NCBI RefSeq assembly: GCF_033807715.1
Contig: NC_084587.1
Span: 16,722,017 to 16,786,016, forward strand
DNA length: 64,000 nucleotides
Direction of reading: 5' to 3'
Origin: Cololabis saira
Taxonomy: Eukaryota; Chordata; Actinopteri; Beloniformes; Belonidae
Shown here: piece by piece, positions 53,872 to 64,000 of the stretch
How positions within the stretch are numbered: position 1 is the first letter of the stretch
Layout: the number at the start of each line of letters is the position of its first letter
The notes under the pieces: model-generated
What the model was told of the DNA's origin: nothing
What the model saw: only the letters and a program-made list of their open reading frames with translations
The model's database searches: none
Translations under genes and position numbers: made by a program

Positions 53872-56536
53872 ATTATTCCATCTTTTGTTTCAAAGTTTCC
53901 AGTAAATGATGATTAAATTCCTGGTCATACAAGTTCAAATTTCTAGACTTTAAATGCAGCTGATCATTGATTCTTTCAATATCAGTGGCGAGCATTGTTG
54001 AGGCCATTGGGTTGCTCTTGCTCTGAATCTGATTTGACCCCAATGATTGGTTGTTAAAGCACCATTTAGAATTGACTGACTCTCTGACAATTTTTTTTAT
54101 TATTTGCAAAACAAATGTCCGATTGTGCTTATTCTCTTAAATGGTAAGCTGGTACACAAAATATCTATAGTGCCTGAAATTGCATTTTTCCGCATGGTCC
54201 TATATCTTCTTTTGATTTGTCTAATTTTTCACCTCATTAACCCTTTTCAATTACACTTTTAAACACTATTTTTTTCTAATGGCACGCAATCTAGTGGGAG
54301 AGTGATTTTTAGAATGTCTTCATTATCAGCAGGGGATAAAATATTGATAAGACTTCAAGCGTATAATAGGTTTGAATTGTACTGAGAATATATCTGTATC
54401 TAAGAGCATTTTATAATGAATACCAACATGTAAAGTAAAAATTAATTCGTTTTTTGTTTTGCATTTTACTTAACTCATAAAAATCTCACTTAAAGACAAA
54501 ATATGACATCTGCAAGCGTGGTCTTCCTCACTTTTTTCCATCGTTGTCATTGTGATCCTTTTGATTACAATATACTTTGCTCAAAATTGGGAAGCCAAGG
54601 TTTCTTCAATTTAAGTCTTAGTTGTCCCCTGCTGTTGTCCAGGTCATCAGATTCTGGAGTGGCGACCTGGGTTGAGAACCCCAGTAATGGGAAAATTGAT
54701 CCATGTCACCCCAGTTTTCAAACCTGGTCCAAAGAGAAAATTTTGCAGAAGGGTGGCTGACACATGGTGACCCACACGGAGAGACTTAGCCAGGGTCAAC
54801 ATGACCGGGGAACTGAGAACAGTGGGATAAATTTTACAAACATAGTTCACAGTGTGAGTGGAATTATTATTTCAAAAAGGTGAGGAGGACTTAGTTCTGA
54901 CACGAACAGTACCTAAAAAAGAGCTGTAGTTTATTTTAGTTCCTCCATTGAATTATAGTAAATAATAACAGTTTTGTTCATAATATTGAGAACTCTTTAA
55001 TGAAATGAATGTGATTTGATGTCAGAATTTTATACAAAAAATACAGCAAAGGTTATGAAACTGATCAATATATTGAATCAGCTCTGAGGTAAAAAATCAT
55101 CTTGAGATTTTACCCAAGATCTCAAAATAATATCAATGTTTAAAAGGTATATTTTATTTCCATCAACACTCACTCTGATGATTATTTTACGATTACTTAT
55201 AGCCTTGTCTAGGCGCCAGCATCACTCCCCATGGATGATACTTATACTGAGATATTGGGAATGATGCATTGCTTAACTGATTAGACATGTGAATCCCTGG
55301 AGATCCAGGTTAATCAAGCATATTTGTGGGTGGACTCGGGAGTCCTGAATCCCAACCTCCAAGGAATAGAATACTTGATTTAGGTCTGCTAGTCACATCA
55401 GGAGTGTGTAAGACAAACAAATCATTTACATCGATTACCAATTTATTTACAACTTTACATCTTTTCTGTCGATTACAACACACTCAAAACTGACTAACCT
55501 CTTTCAACCCAAGCTGTTACCATCACAGTCAGAGTGTAAATTCTGCTGATCCAGAAATCTTCAGGACTCATGTCCACCAACGCACGAGTCATTGATAGGT
55601 TGGATGAAAATGTGCAGAGTCAGTTGTTTATATGTGTATAGGTTTCTTTTCATTTATTTTAATTCAGATATTGCAAGCTCCTTCTATGCTGTAATATATT
55701 TAACCGACTCCTAGCTTTCGGTTTCTGCTACTCAAGCTCAAAGCAGGTTCGTAGGAGTTGATCATGGGTATGGGACACAACAAATCAGGAACTATCTCTG
55801 GTAAATAGCCCGAACCCACGGACTCCCTGAGTACACAAACTCACAGCACATATGACATTGAGCTGATGACAAAGTTGTTATACAAACTCCTAGTAACTTT
55901 TTGGTGTGCTTTGCGTTTTTTGTGTTGTGATGTGCTTAGAAAAACAGGGACGAAAAATATGTTTTACATCCGCCAGACCAGAATGTCCGTTTGTTTAAAT
56001 AGAAGGACCTTTCTGACAAAACTGGAATGTGTCTGTACAGAAATTTTTGAAAAGAAAGTGAAACCATATTAAAATGTTCTAAAACAAGCTTCATAAAACA
56101 CTACGCTTTCTTTGCTATACGCTAGTTATCAACTTCATAAGTCTTAATTTGCATTAGCAGGAATATTTGTTTATAGGGAGTCTGAAGGATCCCAAGGTCT
56201 CATCAGATCTAAGTCTAAACAGTAATTGATATGATAGGACTCGAATCCCTTAAGACACATGTGTCAAACGTGGGCCAGATGTGGGGGGGTGGGGGGTGAC
56301 ATCCGCTGCTAAACCAGGAAGCAAGAGCACACATGGAGGCGCACGTCGAGCACTGTAAATCTGCAAAAAAAAAAAAAAAAAAACAGGACACGAAACCGGC
56401 ACGGAACCGGCCAAAACACGGGCAGCAACCGTCCCAAGTCTCGAGATCCAATCACAATCTTAGCTAAGCTACCGCGATTAACTAACCCCAAAAATTACAG
56501 AGCCAGCATGCAGGTGAACGAGCCGATGTATATGTC

Positions 56537-56540
<4 letters not shown>
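53872..56540. other. Unique AT-rich sequence, no recognised gene
   Basis: No element or gene recognised, apart from an A-run at 56364-56382. Short open frames show no motif. Confidence 0.5.
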
Positions 56541-56573
<33 letters not shown>

Positions 56574-56682
56574 CTGTGTGTGTGTGTGTGTGTGTGTGGC
56601 TATGTGTGTGTGTATGTATATGTCTGTGTCGCTATGTGTGTGTGTGTATATGTGGCTATGTGTGTGTGTATGTATATGTCTG
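56541..56682. repeat. Interrupted (TG)n microsatellite
   Basis: TG runs broken by GGCTATG and TATATG phrases, ending in a G-run at 56685-56696. Frames rich in Cys-Val or Thr-His across it are translations of the repeat. Confidence 0.95.
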
Positions 56683-57872
56683 AGGGGGGGGGGGGGCGCC
56701 ACCCGCCACCCGCCACCCGCCACCCGCGAGACCAGAGGCTGACAAGGAAGAATCCGGAACCCAGGCCACCAGCAACCCCACAGAGGGCCCAGCGGTAGCC
56801 GAGGGGACCCGCGGGCAGAGAGGCAGCCAGGGATCCCACAGCAGCGGACCGCGACCCAGACGAACCCCGACCACCCGGTCCAGGCCAACGACCCCCACCC
56901 GGTGAGAGGCCAGCCTGCCCGGAGAGACAGGGCCGCCCCGGCCGCCAACGCGGCCAGGCGCACCCGCCCCCACACAAGCCGCCCCCCAGGAACAAAGGAG
57001 TGCCCCGCCGCGTGGGCAGAGGGGGGGACCGGAGACGGGCCCGGAGAGAGGGATGCCCCCCAACAGGGGGTTACCCGCTCGGGCCCCACCAGGCCCAGGC
57101 TCCGTTACCCGCCCGTCCCAGGCCGGCGAGGGAACGCGGGTTGTGTGGGCCCCTCTCCCGGTGTCTACGGTATTATTACAACCGTGGGGCGGGGAGTACC
57201 GGGACACGCGGGACAGTGTCCCCCACGCCCCGGAACCCCCGCCCCCTCAAGCCTATGTGCGTGTGAATCGTGTAGGGGGGGCAGGAGGCGGAACGGAGGC
57301 CGAAGCCAGGAGGCAGGGCCAGCAGAGCCGGCCCCGGAAAGCACCCACGCTCCCCCGCCGGCCATCCAGGTCGACGGGGGCCGGCCCTCGTTGCCAGGCC
57401 AGGGCCCCACCATACCTCCATGGGCGCCGCCGGTGCCGCCGGAGCCCCCAGGCGGAGGGGGCAATGGCCCAACATCCCTCCATTCAAACTGACGACATAA
57501 GACATAGACACCTGAAAATGACTCCACCCAGCCGCCGCGCCTGCCCGCGCACCCCCCCACTGAGCTTCCCTCACAAAAACATGCACACAGTCCTGGGCTA
57601 TACATGCCCCCTCTGGCCAGCCGGGGCGCCAGATGGGGTGGGGAGGATCTGGCCGGAACGTGATCCTTCTACGCGCTACGTCCGGCCAGAGAAGCCCCAC
57701 CCTGTCTGGTGAAAGGAGGAGACCTGTCAGGTTAAGGAGGAGACCTGAGCTCAGTGCAGGGCCCTTCCGGGGTTGGTAGAGGATGGCAATGCCCAGGACT
57801 GTTACTTAGGTAGGAGCACTGGGTGATAAAATGGGGGAAAAAAACCGGGATAAAAATATTTAAAAAAAAAAA
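56683..57872 (+). mobile_element. GC-rich poly(A)-tailed retroposon, family unknown
   Basis: About 1.0 kb of very GC- and CpG-rich sequence begins with CACCCGC repeats (56697-56727) and passes through GCCACCAGCAACCCCACAGA to a less GC-rich end with GGAGGAGACCTGTCAGG, then AATATTT and a 12-base A-run (57861-57872). The A-run meets the middle of a TTAA MITE, as if the retroposon had inserted there. Several overlapping frames of 130-220 codons are open on both strands, as expected from stop-poor GC sequence; none has a motif I recognise. Confidence 0.5.
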
Positions 57873-58696
57873 AGAACACTACATTTCCCATGAGCACCAG
57901 CGCGTACTGCCGGAAAGATCCTGTCCCCGTGGCGTGCATTTGTTTTGATAGTGAATGAAATAAGACTGGACGGACTTTCAAAACTACTTTTCTGTTTTCA
58001 GCTGTCGTTTGCAGAATGGATAGCGAAGAGGTAATGTATCTCTTTTTGGCTAAACAATATAATATGACGATGTTGAAAATCAATAAGTTCAACTTGGTTT
58101 TATTATTGAAGTCACCCCCGCCACCCTGTCCTGTTTCAGCGAGATAATGCGCCCCAAATTACTACTGCACCTTTTTCCTGTCACGCTTTTTAGCGGGACT
58201 TCGTCATAAATTAGTAGTCCAACATACTTACTGACAAAATAAAAAAATACTTTATAACCTGTGAATAACTGAATGCCCATTCCTTATATTTTGCAGATCA
58301 GCCCTGCACAATTTTACAGTTCTCAGGAAAAATACTAGAACCCAAGACGAATCCCCTGTATGTTAAAACATTCCCCCTCCGATAAAACTTTTATTTTCTT
58401 TGGTTTTTTCGCTGCTTCGGCCATGATAACTGCGTTTAGCTCACCACCAACCTGAGCTCTGCGCTCCACGCCCCGCCCAGCTTTCGTCTCGACTACGAAT
58501 CGGGAAGGAGGGGGAAGTGACATATGCCGTAAAGCAGTCAAAGCCGTAAAAATGTGTAGTTTTTTTAGTGTGGGAGGGTTCCTACCATGCACCTGAAAGT
58601 TACATAGTGCCAGTGAAGGCGATACAGACCCCCTCAGACCATGACAGGGGTGTCATTAAACATGTTGTAAGTTGATGTACCATCACAATGACTCTG

Positions 58697-58737
<41 letters not shown>

Positions 58738-58774
58738 TAGATAGAGGTGGAAAAGTTACATAGTGCTGCTTTAA
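57873..58774. mobile_element. TTAA MITE, AGCAGCAC family, copy 2, left end missing
   Basis: From GAACACTACATTTCCCATGA onwards it matches 25523-26222 and ends ACATAGTGCTGCT/TTAA at 58771-58774. The first 80 bp of the family are absent, replaced by the retroposon poly(A). It has a private (AT)n(GATA)n tract at about 58704-58744 and a private insertion near 58285-58420. Confidence 0.82.
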
Positions 58775-61020
58775 GAGGAGAAGGATTTGTCATCACCAGT
58801 CATGATCCTTAAAGTCTACAGAGAAGCCTACAGCTGGATGCTGGGGTGGGGGTGCGATTTCTTTCAACTCTTTAAATAGACAAATCAACTCGGGAGTGCA
58901 ATTGGAAGGAATCATGTAGAAGAAAGTATAAGTACTGAAAATGTTACTGTCAAATGTCAGCCAGAGCTATCACTGGAGTCAGCTCACTGAAGTGGTGATC
59001 AATGGCAAGTGGATAGCGAGCATTTCATCAGTACCATCTAAAGATTTGAATAATCTGATGTCACTACAAAAACTATCAATGTGCTTGCTTACATTTTACA
59101 ACTTGAAAAGATGATTAAGATAAATAGCCAATCTTAAGATTGTTGTAAGGTGAGGTTTACAGGGCCCAACTGCAAGCGACAGGAATTCCCAAACAAAAAA
59201 CCTTTTAACAAAAAACACTTGGCACATCCAAAAACAAATACCAAAATAAACTGAAAACCCCATCAAACCAGGAATCACTATAATCAGAGAAGCAAACCAT
59301 ACAGACGAGCAGGAAGAAAGGGAAAGACAAGACAATATATACAGACTGGGGCTGACGAGACACAGGTGCAATCAATCAGGACAGATGGGAGCCAGGGAGG
59401 TCAAACTCAAACTGAAACAGAAGGACACATACTTTCAAAATAAAACAGAAAACAAGTCAAACACAAGATCAAAACTAAAGAACCAAGGCAAACTCAACAA
59501 ATGAAACTCAAAACCCTACAGAAAACCCAAACCATAAAAAATGGTTAAAGCTTATTCATGTGGCAATACCACGTCCGACCACAATGGGACAGCTTATCAC
59601 GAGCAAGCTCAGATTTTAGCTTTAAAGGTGCTTTAAAAGACATTCTGGACCATCCCCACTCAAGCACCAACCCTCTAACCTTGGTTTGGTTGAGGCTCAT
59701 GCAGAATTAATATTTGTTGCAGTTCCTTGACTGGTTGCTAGAGGCTGGCTGCAAAAGTGACTCAATCTCCAACGACCTCCATATGCTCACCCTGGTTCAA
59801 AAAAACATTAAGGTCTCAGTCATTTGATTTCACACCCATGACAACTCTGAGGGGGGTGATTTATTTGTACCAGGCCAGGAGTTTATATAAAGCATAACAT
59901 TTTTTTGTGATTTATCTGTGATGTGATTATTTGACAGCCACTATCATTTCCTCATCTATAACCATCAGGCTACTGCACTTAGCGAAGCAACCACCCATTT
60001 GTATGAACCCAGCGTCAGCTTAATGCAGCAGTAATTTTTGATTTCACTGCAGAGAACATGTTTAATACTATTCTCCGTTGTAAATGTCTGCTTGAAGCTC
60101 TGCAAATATTTCGGCAGGGCTCTTCTGAAGAAGCCGGTAGCCAGATCTAACTTTGGTTGCCATACGTTGAGCAAGCTGCCATCGGCTGCCCAAGCATCAT
60201 GGCCGCAGCCCATACGAAGAAAAACAGGCTTCAAAACTAGTCTTCATCTATTGTTTTCTAGTCTTTGCCCCAGATCATTAGCACATAATTTTCAACAGTG
60301 TGTCTTTTGTCAACAAATCTGTGTTCAGACGTGGTAGTGCTACAGACGCTTTGATGATTGAACAAGGAAACGTTTGTTACAGCAAAACATTTTCAGACTT
60401 CAAATGTGACAAATTCACCTATGTCACAGAAAGAACAATTTATTTAGCCACGTTTCTTATCGATGGGAAATTGTTTTATTTCTACTCATTATCAATTTTG
60501 AAGTTCAATATATATTTTAAATTAAAATAATAAAAATATGATATTCAAATGCTACTTTAGTGAACACAATATTCTTTAAAAGATAAACATTTTATTCATC
60601 ATCTGTCTGTAATAATGGCATATGCATATTCATCAAATTTTTCTTCAAGATCCAAAGAAATGATATGACAATATATGCAAAATCGGCTTAGTCTATGCAT
60701 ATGTTTTGTCTCTAAGTGCACATCGAGGTCAATAATGTTAATCGTTTAAAATGTTCACATTTTCCTTGGCAATGATCACCACTTAAATGTATGACTTATT
60801 GTTTAGAAAACCAGGTCACTGAAGACCAATTTCATGTATATATTTTCATCAGAAACTGGCAAGAGTTGGATGATTATGCAGTAGGTTTCTCAAATGGGAA
60901 GTGAAGCAGATGACACAGCTATAATTTGGTCTCTCGGATGCTCCATCGACAGTCTCAGCACACACTCTGCTTCTCCAGCACTGATGGAGTCACGACTCCT
61001 CAAGTTGAAGAAATGCGCTC
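58775..61020. other. Unique sequence, no recognised gene
   Basis: No element recognised. Overlapping frames near 59965-60337 on both strands have no family signature. Confidence 0.5.
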
Positions 61021-61021
61021 A

Positions 61022-61121
<100 letters not shown>

Positions 61122-61891
61122 TGCACACTAAATTTTGCATCTGTTTAAGCTTTCTGAATTAAAAAACTCCCACATGCACATAGGCATTTCACTCACTCGC
61201 ACACGCACACACATATAAACACGCGCATAAATTTAAAAGACTCAGAGTCATGAAACTACATAATGAATAGTAATCATAGGCATTTCCATAGCGCAAAACA
61301 TAATCCCTGATGAAAATTCAAACGGAGAAATGAATTATAAAGGGGGAAAACAGCCAAGCTCCAAAACAAGTGAGGGAAAATGTGGGGAGGTCAGCAGATA
61401 CAGGGGTGAGGGAAGGTTTAAGATGGATGTGCACATGTGTGCAGGTATCACACTTGTGCTTCTTGCAAGGCAAACACAACTGTAGCCCAATTAGGAGAAC
61501 ACATACTATTATAAATTAAAGAATGCAAAGCTTTTTTCTGTCACTTCTGATTAAGAATCATATACCTTCTGCTTATATCCTTACAGTTTTTCTTGATTGC
61601 CTAAGCATGATTTTCAAAACAGGGCCCGTGGTTTCAAAACATTACACACAATTAGCACAACAACACACCAAATTAGCAAAACACTACAGATCCTTTGCAA
61701 AATTAAACACGCTTGTAAAAACTATACACTTCTTTTTAAAAACCACACTTTGTTACCATATGAAACAAACACGTTTCACATTACTATACTCTGTTTGCAC
61801 GAGTTACACTCTGCTGTGATAAACCTAAAACACTTTTAGCACTTCTACGTCCCTATGATTAGAGTAGGCTACTATCAACAAAGTACAAATA

Positions 61892-63018
61892 TACAGTTTT
61901 TCTTGATCGTTTTGTCCCATTTTTCCATTCACAGTTTACTTTTTCAAAACAGCTCACACAAAGCCCTTAACAGAAGCTGAAATAACCAAAACACTTTATG
62001 ATGTTTGCAGAATGACACCACTTTCTCAAAACTTGTCACACATCCATCAAAACCAAACTTTTCCATCAAAACCTAGAATTTGTTTGTCAATTGAACATGT
62101 GTGTTTTCTCATTTATTTACTGTAACGATGGATAACAAAATTGAAACCACAGCTATCAATATCAACTTTTGTTCAACACCCTCATAGTATTGACTATTTT
62201 ACAACTGACAACATACTACAATTTGGGTTTTGTATTGAGCACTCTAACTTAGTTATATAACTTAGAAATATACTGTCAAAGAGTATTTACAGTAAAATCA
62301 GAAAATGTGTATACAGTAAAATATTGTAGATCTGTTTTTGTATTGCTGAAGTTCCTGTCAACACCATTGATTTACATTTGTTCTACTGTGTACAAAATGT
62401 CAAGATTCTGACAGAAAAATATTTATTGCAGTACTTGTCATATGCACATACTGTAAGCAATCAAAATGACAGGGTTCAATATGCAGTACAACAAAGGTCA
62501 ATTCTCAAAGAAAGTACTGTAAATGAAACACAATCAAATGAAACCCTGTAAATATGAAAAAAATAAAAATACAGGAAAATTACGCATTGTCGACACGGGC
62601 CTGACGATCAGGCCACATGTTCTCGTCCACGTCCTCCTCCATCCATGCTTGGTGTCAACTTCAAGCTATTGACCTCTTTGATAGGTTGAGGACTACTTGC
62701 TTTGTTTTGCAAAGAGAGTTCACACAGGTGCTGATCATTTTTAGAATTGAGAGAGCAGTTCCAATTGGCTGCTACAAAGTGTAAAAAAAACAAAAAAAAA
62801 GTGGTAAATCAGTTATGTTTTGTGTCTCTTTGTGAGAAGTGTGTTAACTGTTTTGAAAAGTGTATTACAGTAAAAGTCAAAGAAAATTGTGTGAAAGCAA
62901 TGAGAAATAGTTAACCGATTCGCCAGAGAGGACTCTTGCTGTGCAAAGAAGGTGTGAGCATTAGATAAAGTTGACCCATGATGTGCAAAATGTGTCAAAG
63001 CAATCGAGAAAAACTGTA
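61892..63018. mobile_element. Inner Tc1/mariner-type element, TA duplication
   Basis: The ends CAGTTTTTCTTGATCG (61894) and, reversed, CAGTTTTTCTCGATTGC (to 63016) are flanked by TA at 61892-61893 and 63017-63018. The 1.1-kb interior keeps a short piece of transposase near 62580-62640. Confidence 0.7.
62580..62640 (-). pseudogene. Transposase C-terminal scrap
   Basis: The minus strand reads EEDVDENMWPDRQARVDNA then a stop. This resembles the extreme C-terminus (DVDE...WPD...R) of a fish Tc1-like transposase. Only about 20 codons remain, so the element is non-autonomous. Confidence 0.45.
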
Positions 63019-63536
63019 GTCTTTCTCTGACTCTTGTGCTTGGAGACCAATGAGCTCACCTGCTGCTTTCTATAGTGTAGATACACCTGATTGGTGTGTC
63101 TACATTTAAGCAAACAAGTGTTTGCACACCTGATGACTGTGTTGAACCAACTGGTTGGACGGTGTGCTAATTTGACAGTCAGTGCTTTGGTATTGCAAAG
63201 AAGTGACTTTATGATAGATTTTTGTGTCTAATGTACGTTTAGTGTGTTTAGTGTTTTGAAAATCACTGTGTGTAGAGTTTTGCAACAAGTGTGAGGTTGA
63301 CAATGTGCTTATAGTTGTGCAAATATGGGCTGATGTTTTGCTTCTTGAGTGTAAGGTTTTGCTAATAGTGTACTACTTTTAATTTTAGTGTGTAAGCAAT
63401 CGAAAAAAACTGTAATAATATGCTTCTGTGTTCATTATTTTATTTTAATGAAATGTGTGTCATAAAAGTGATGATGCAACTCTCAGGTTTGAAACGAAAA
63501 AAGGCAAGATTATGTTATATAATATACATAACATAA

Positions 63537-64000
63537 TATACAGGTGAAGGTCGGAAAATTTGAATATATTGCAAAACGTCATTCGTAATAAATTTAACTA
63601 AAGGTGAAACAAATATATTATTTCCCCACTACATTCAAAGTGAAATATTTCAAGCCTTTATTTGTTATCATTTTGATGATTATGGCTCACAGTTTATGAA
63701 AACCCCAAATAAAAAATAAATTAGAGAATATTTTATGAAATCAATAAACAATTCCATCATCAAAATTATAACAAATAAAGGTTTAACATATCTTGCTTTG
63801 CATGTAATAAGACTAGGTAATATATTAGTTTCACCTTTTAAGTTGAATTATTGAAATAAATTAACTTTTACACCATATTCTAGTTGAATTATTGAAATAA
63901 ATTAACTTTTACACCATATTCTAGTTGAATTATTGAAATAAATTAACTTTTACACCATATTCTAGTTGAATTATCAAAATAAGTTAACTTTTACACCATA
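63537..64000. mobile_element. Foldback/Tc1-type MITE running off the window
   Basis: It starts TATACAGGTGAAGGTCGG. Its two halves are inverted: AAGGTGAAACAAATATATTA (63601) against TAATATATTAGTTTCACCTT, and GCCTTTATTTGTTATCATTT against AAATTATAACAAATAAAGG, centred near 63705. The right terminal repeat has expanded into 41-bp units from 63841 and the true end is outside. Confidence 0.75.
63841..64000 (-). repeat. 41-bp minisatellite, inverted copy, at least 3.9 units
   Basis: Units at 63841-63881, 63882-63922, 63923-63963 and 63964 onward are the reverse complement of the 4690-5445 unit. The fourth carries TTATCAAAATAAG, a private variant. The array continues past the window. Confidence 0.95.

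Larger units (their letters stand above)
61582..63414. mobile_element. Tc1/mariner-type element interrupted by a relative
   Basis: The ends CAGTTTTTCTTGATTGC (61584) and, reversed, CAGTTTTTTTCGATTGC (to 63412) are inverted repeats flanked by TA. Its own arms are about 310 and 395 bp. No transposase is visible in them. Confidence 0.7.

Noticed and set aside
56478..57712. Several long overlapping frames, up to about 220 codons, on both strands
   Set aside because: The segment is GC-rich and stop-poor; frames overlap in all phases and none has a recognisable domain. The Thr-His and Cys-Val parts come from the TG repeat.

Overview
The window reads as intergenic or intronic DNA from a teleost fish. 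The evidence is the repeat content: an L1-clade LINE, a tRNA-derived fish SINE, an L2/Maui-type tail ending in ATTGA repeats, Tc1-like transposons, many hAT, TTAA-target and Harbinger-like non-autonomous elements, and CA/TA/CACT microsatellites. I found no host protein-coding gene I can name, no rRNA, no tRNA gene and no CRISPR. Almost every long open frame belongs to a transposable element or is a chance frame in a repeat.

Layout. 1-2.2 kb: 3' part of an L1-clade LINE (+). 2.2-4.4 kb: decayed hAT-like exons and an L2 tail. 4.4-5.6 kb: hAT element with an 8-bp target duplication, filled by an 18-unit 41-bp minisatellite. 5.7-6.1 kb: unassigned short frame next to a CpG-rich stretch carrying a perfect tandem p53-type site. 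6.9-8.0 kb: CpG-rich TTAA element with a 38-bp perfect palindrome. 8.5-9.2 kb: SINE and SINE fragment. 12.3-13.5 kb: TIR transposon. 14.3-16.5 kb: Tc1-like transposon broken by a Harbinger-like element that itself holds a small MITE. 16.65-17.2 kb: Ty3/gypsy remnant. 17.56-23.94 kb: full-length L1 (-) with both ORFs open and a 15-bp target duplication. 24.2-26.2 kb: hAT MITE and two back-to-back TTAA elements.

30.8-39.8 kb is a head-to-tail array of a composite repeat whose ends carry GGGCCC. Its internal units repeat CCAAT-box/GC-box pairs, RFX X-box-like palindromes and an ATGGC plus ETS-type pair. More copies lie at 44.1-49.6 kb, split by a LINE tail and by a second LINE whose two halves flank a BED-finger hAT transposase pseudogene, and at 51.5-53.9 kb, split by a TIR transposon that holds a hAT MITE. 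56.5-58.8 kb: GC-rich poly(A)-tailed retroposon next to half of a TTAA element. 61.6-63.4 kb: one Tc1/mariner-type element inside another of the same family. 63.5-64 kb: foldback element running off the edge in the same 41-bp minisatellite as at 4.7-5.4 kb, inverted.

The only genes that look able to work together are ORF1 and ORF2 of the full-length L1, an RNA-binding chaperone-like protein and an endonuclease/reverse transcriptase. The most unusual signals are the shared inverted minisatellite, the dense arrays of promoter-like motifs inside the GGGCCC repeats, and the p53-type site. All family assignments come from reading the sequence; no database search was run.
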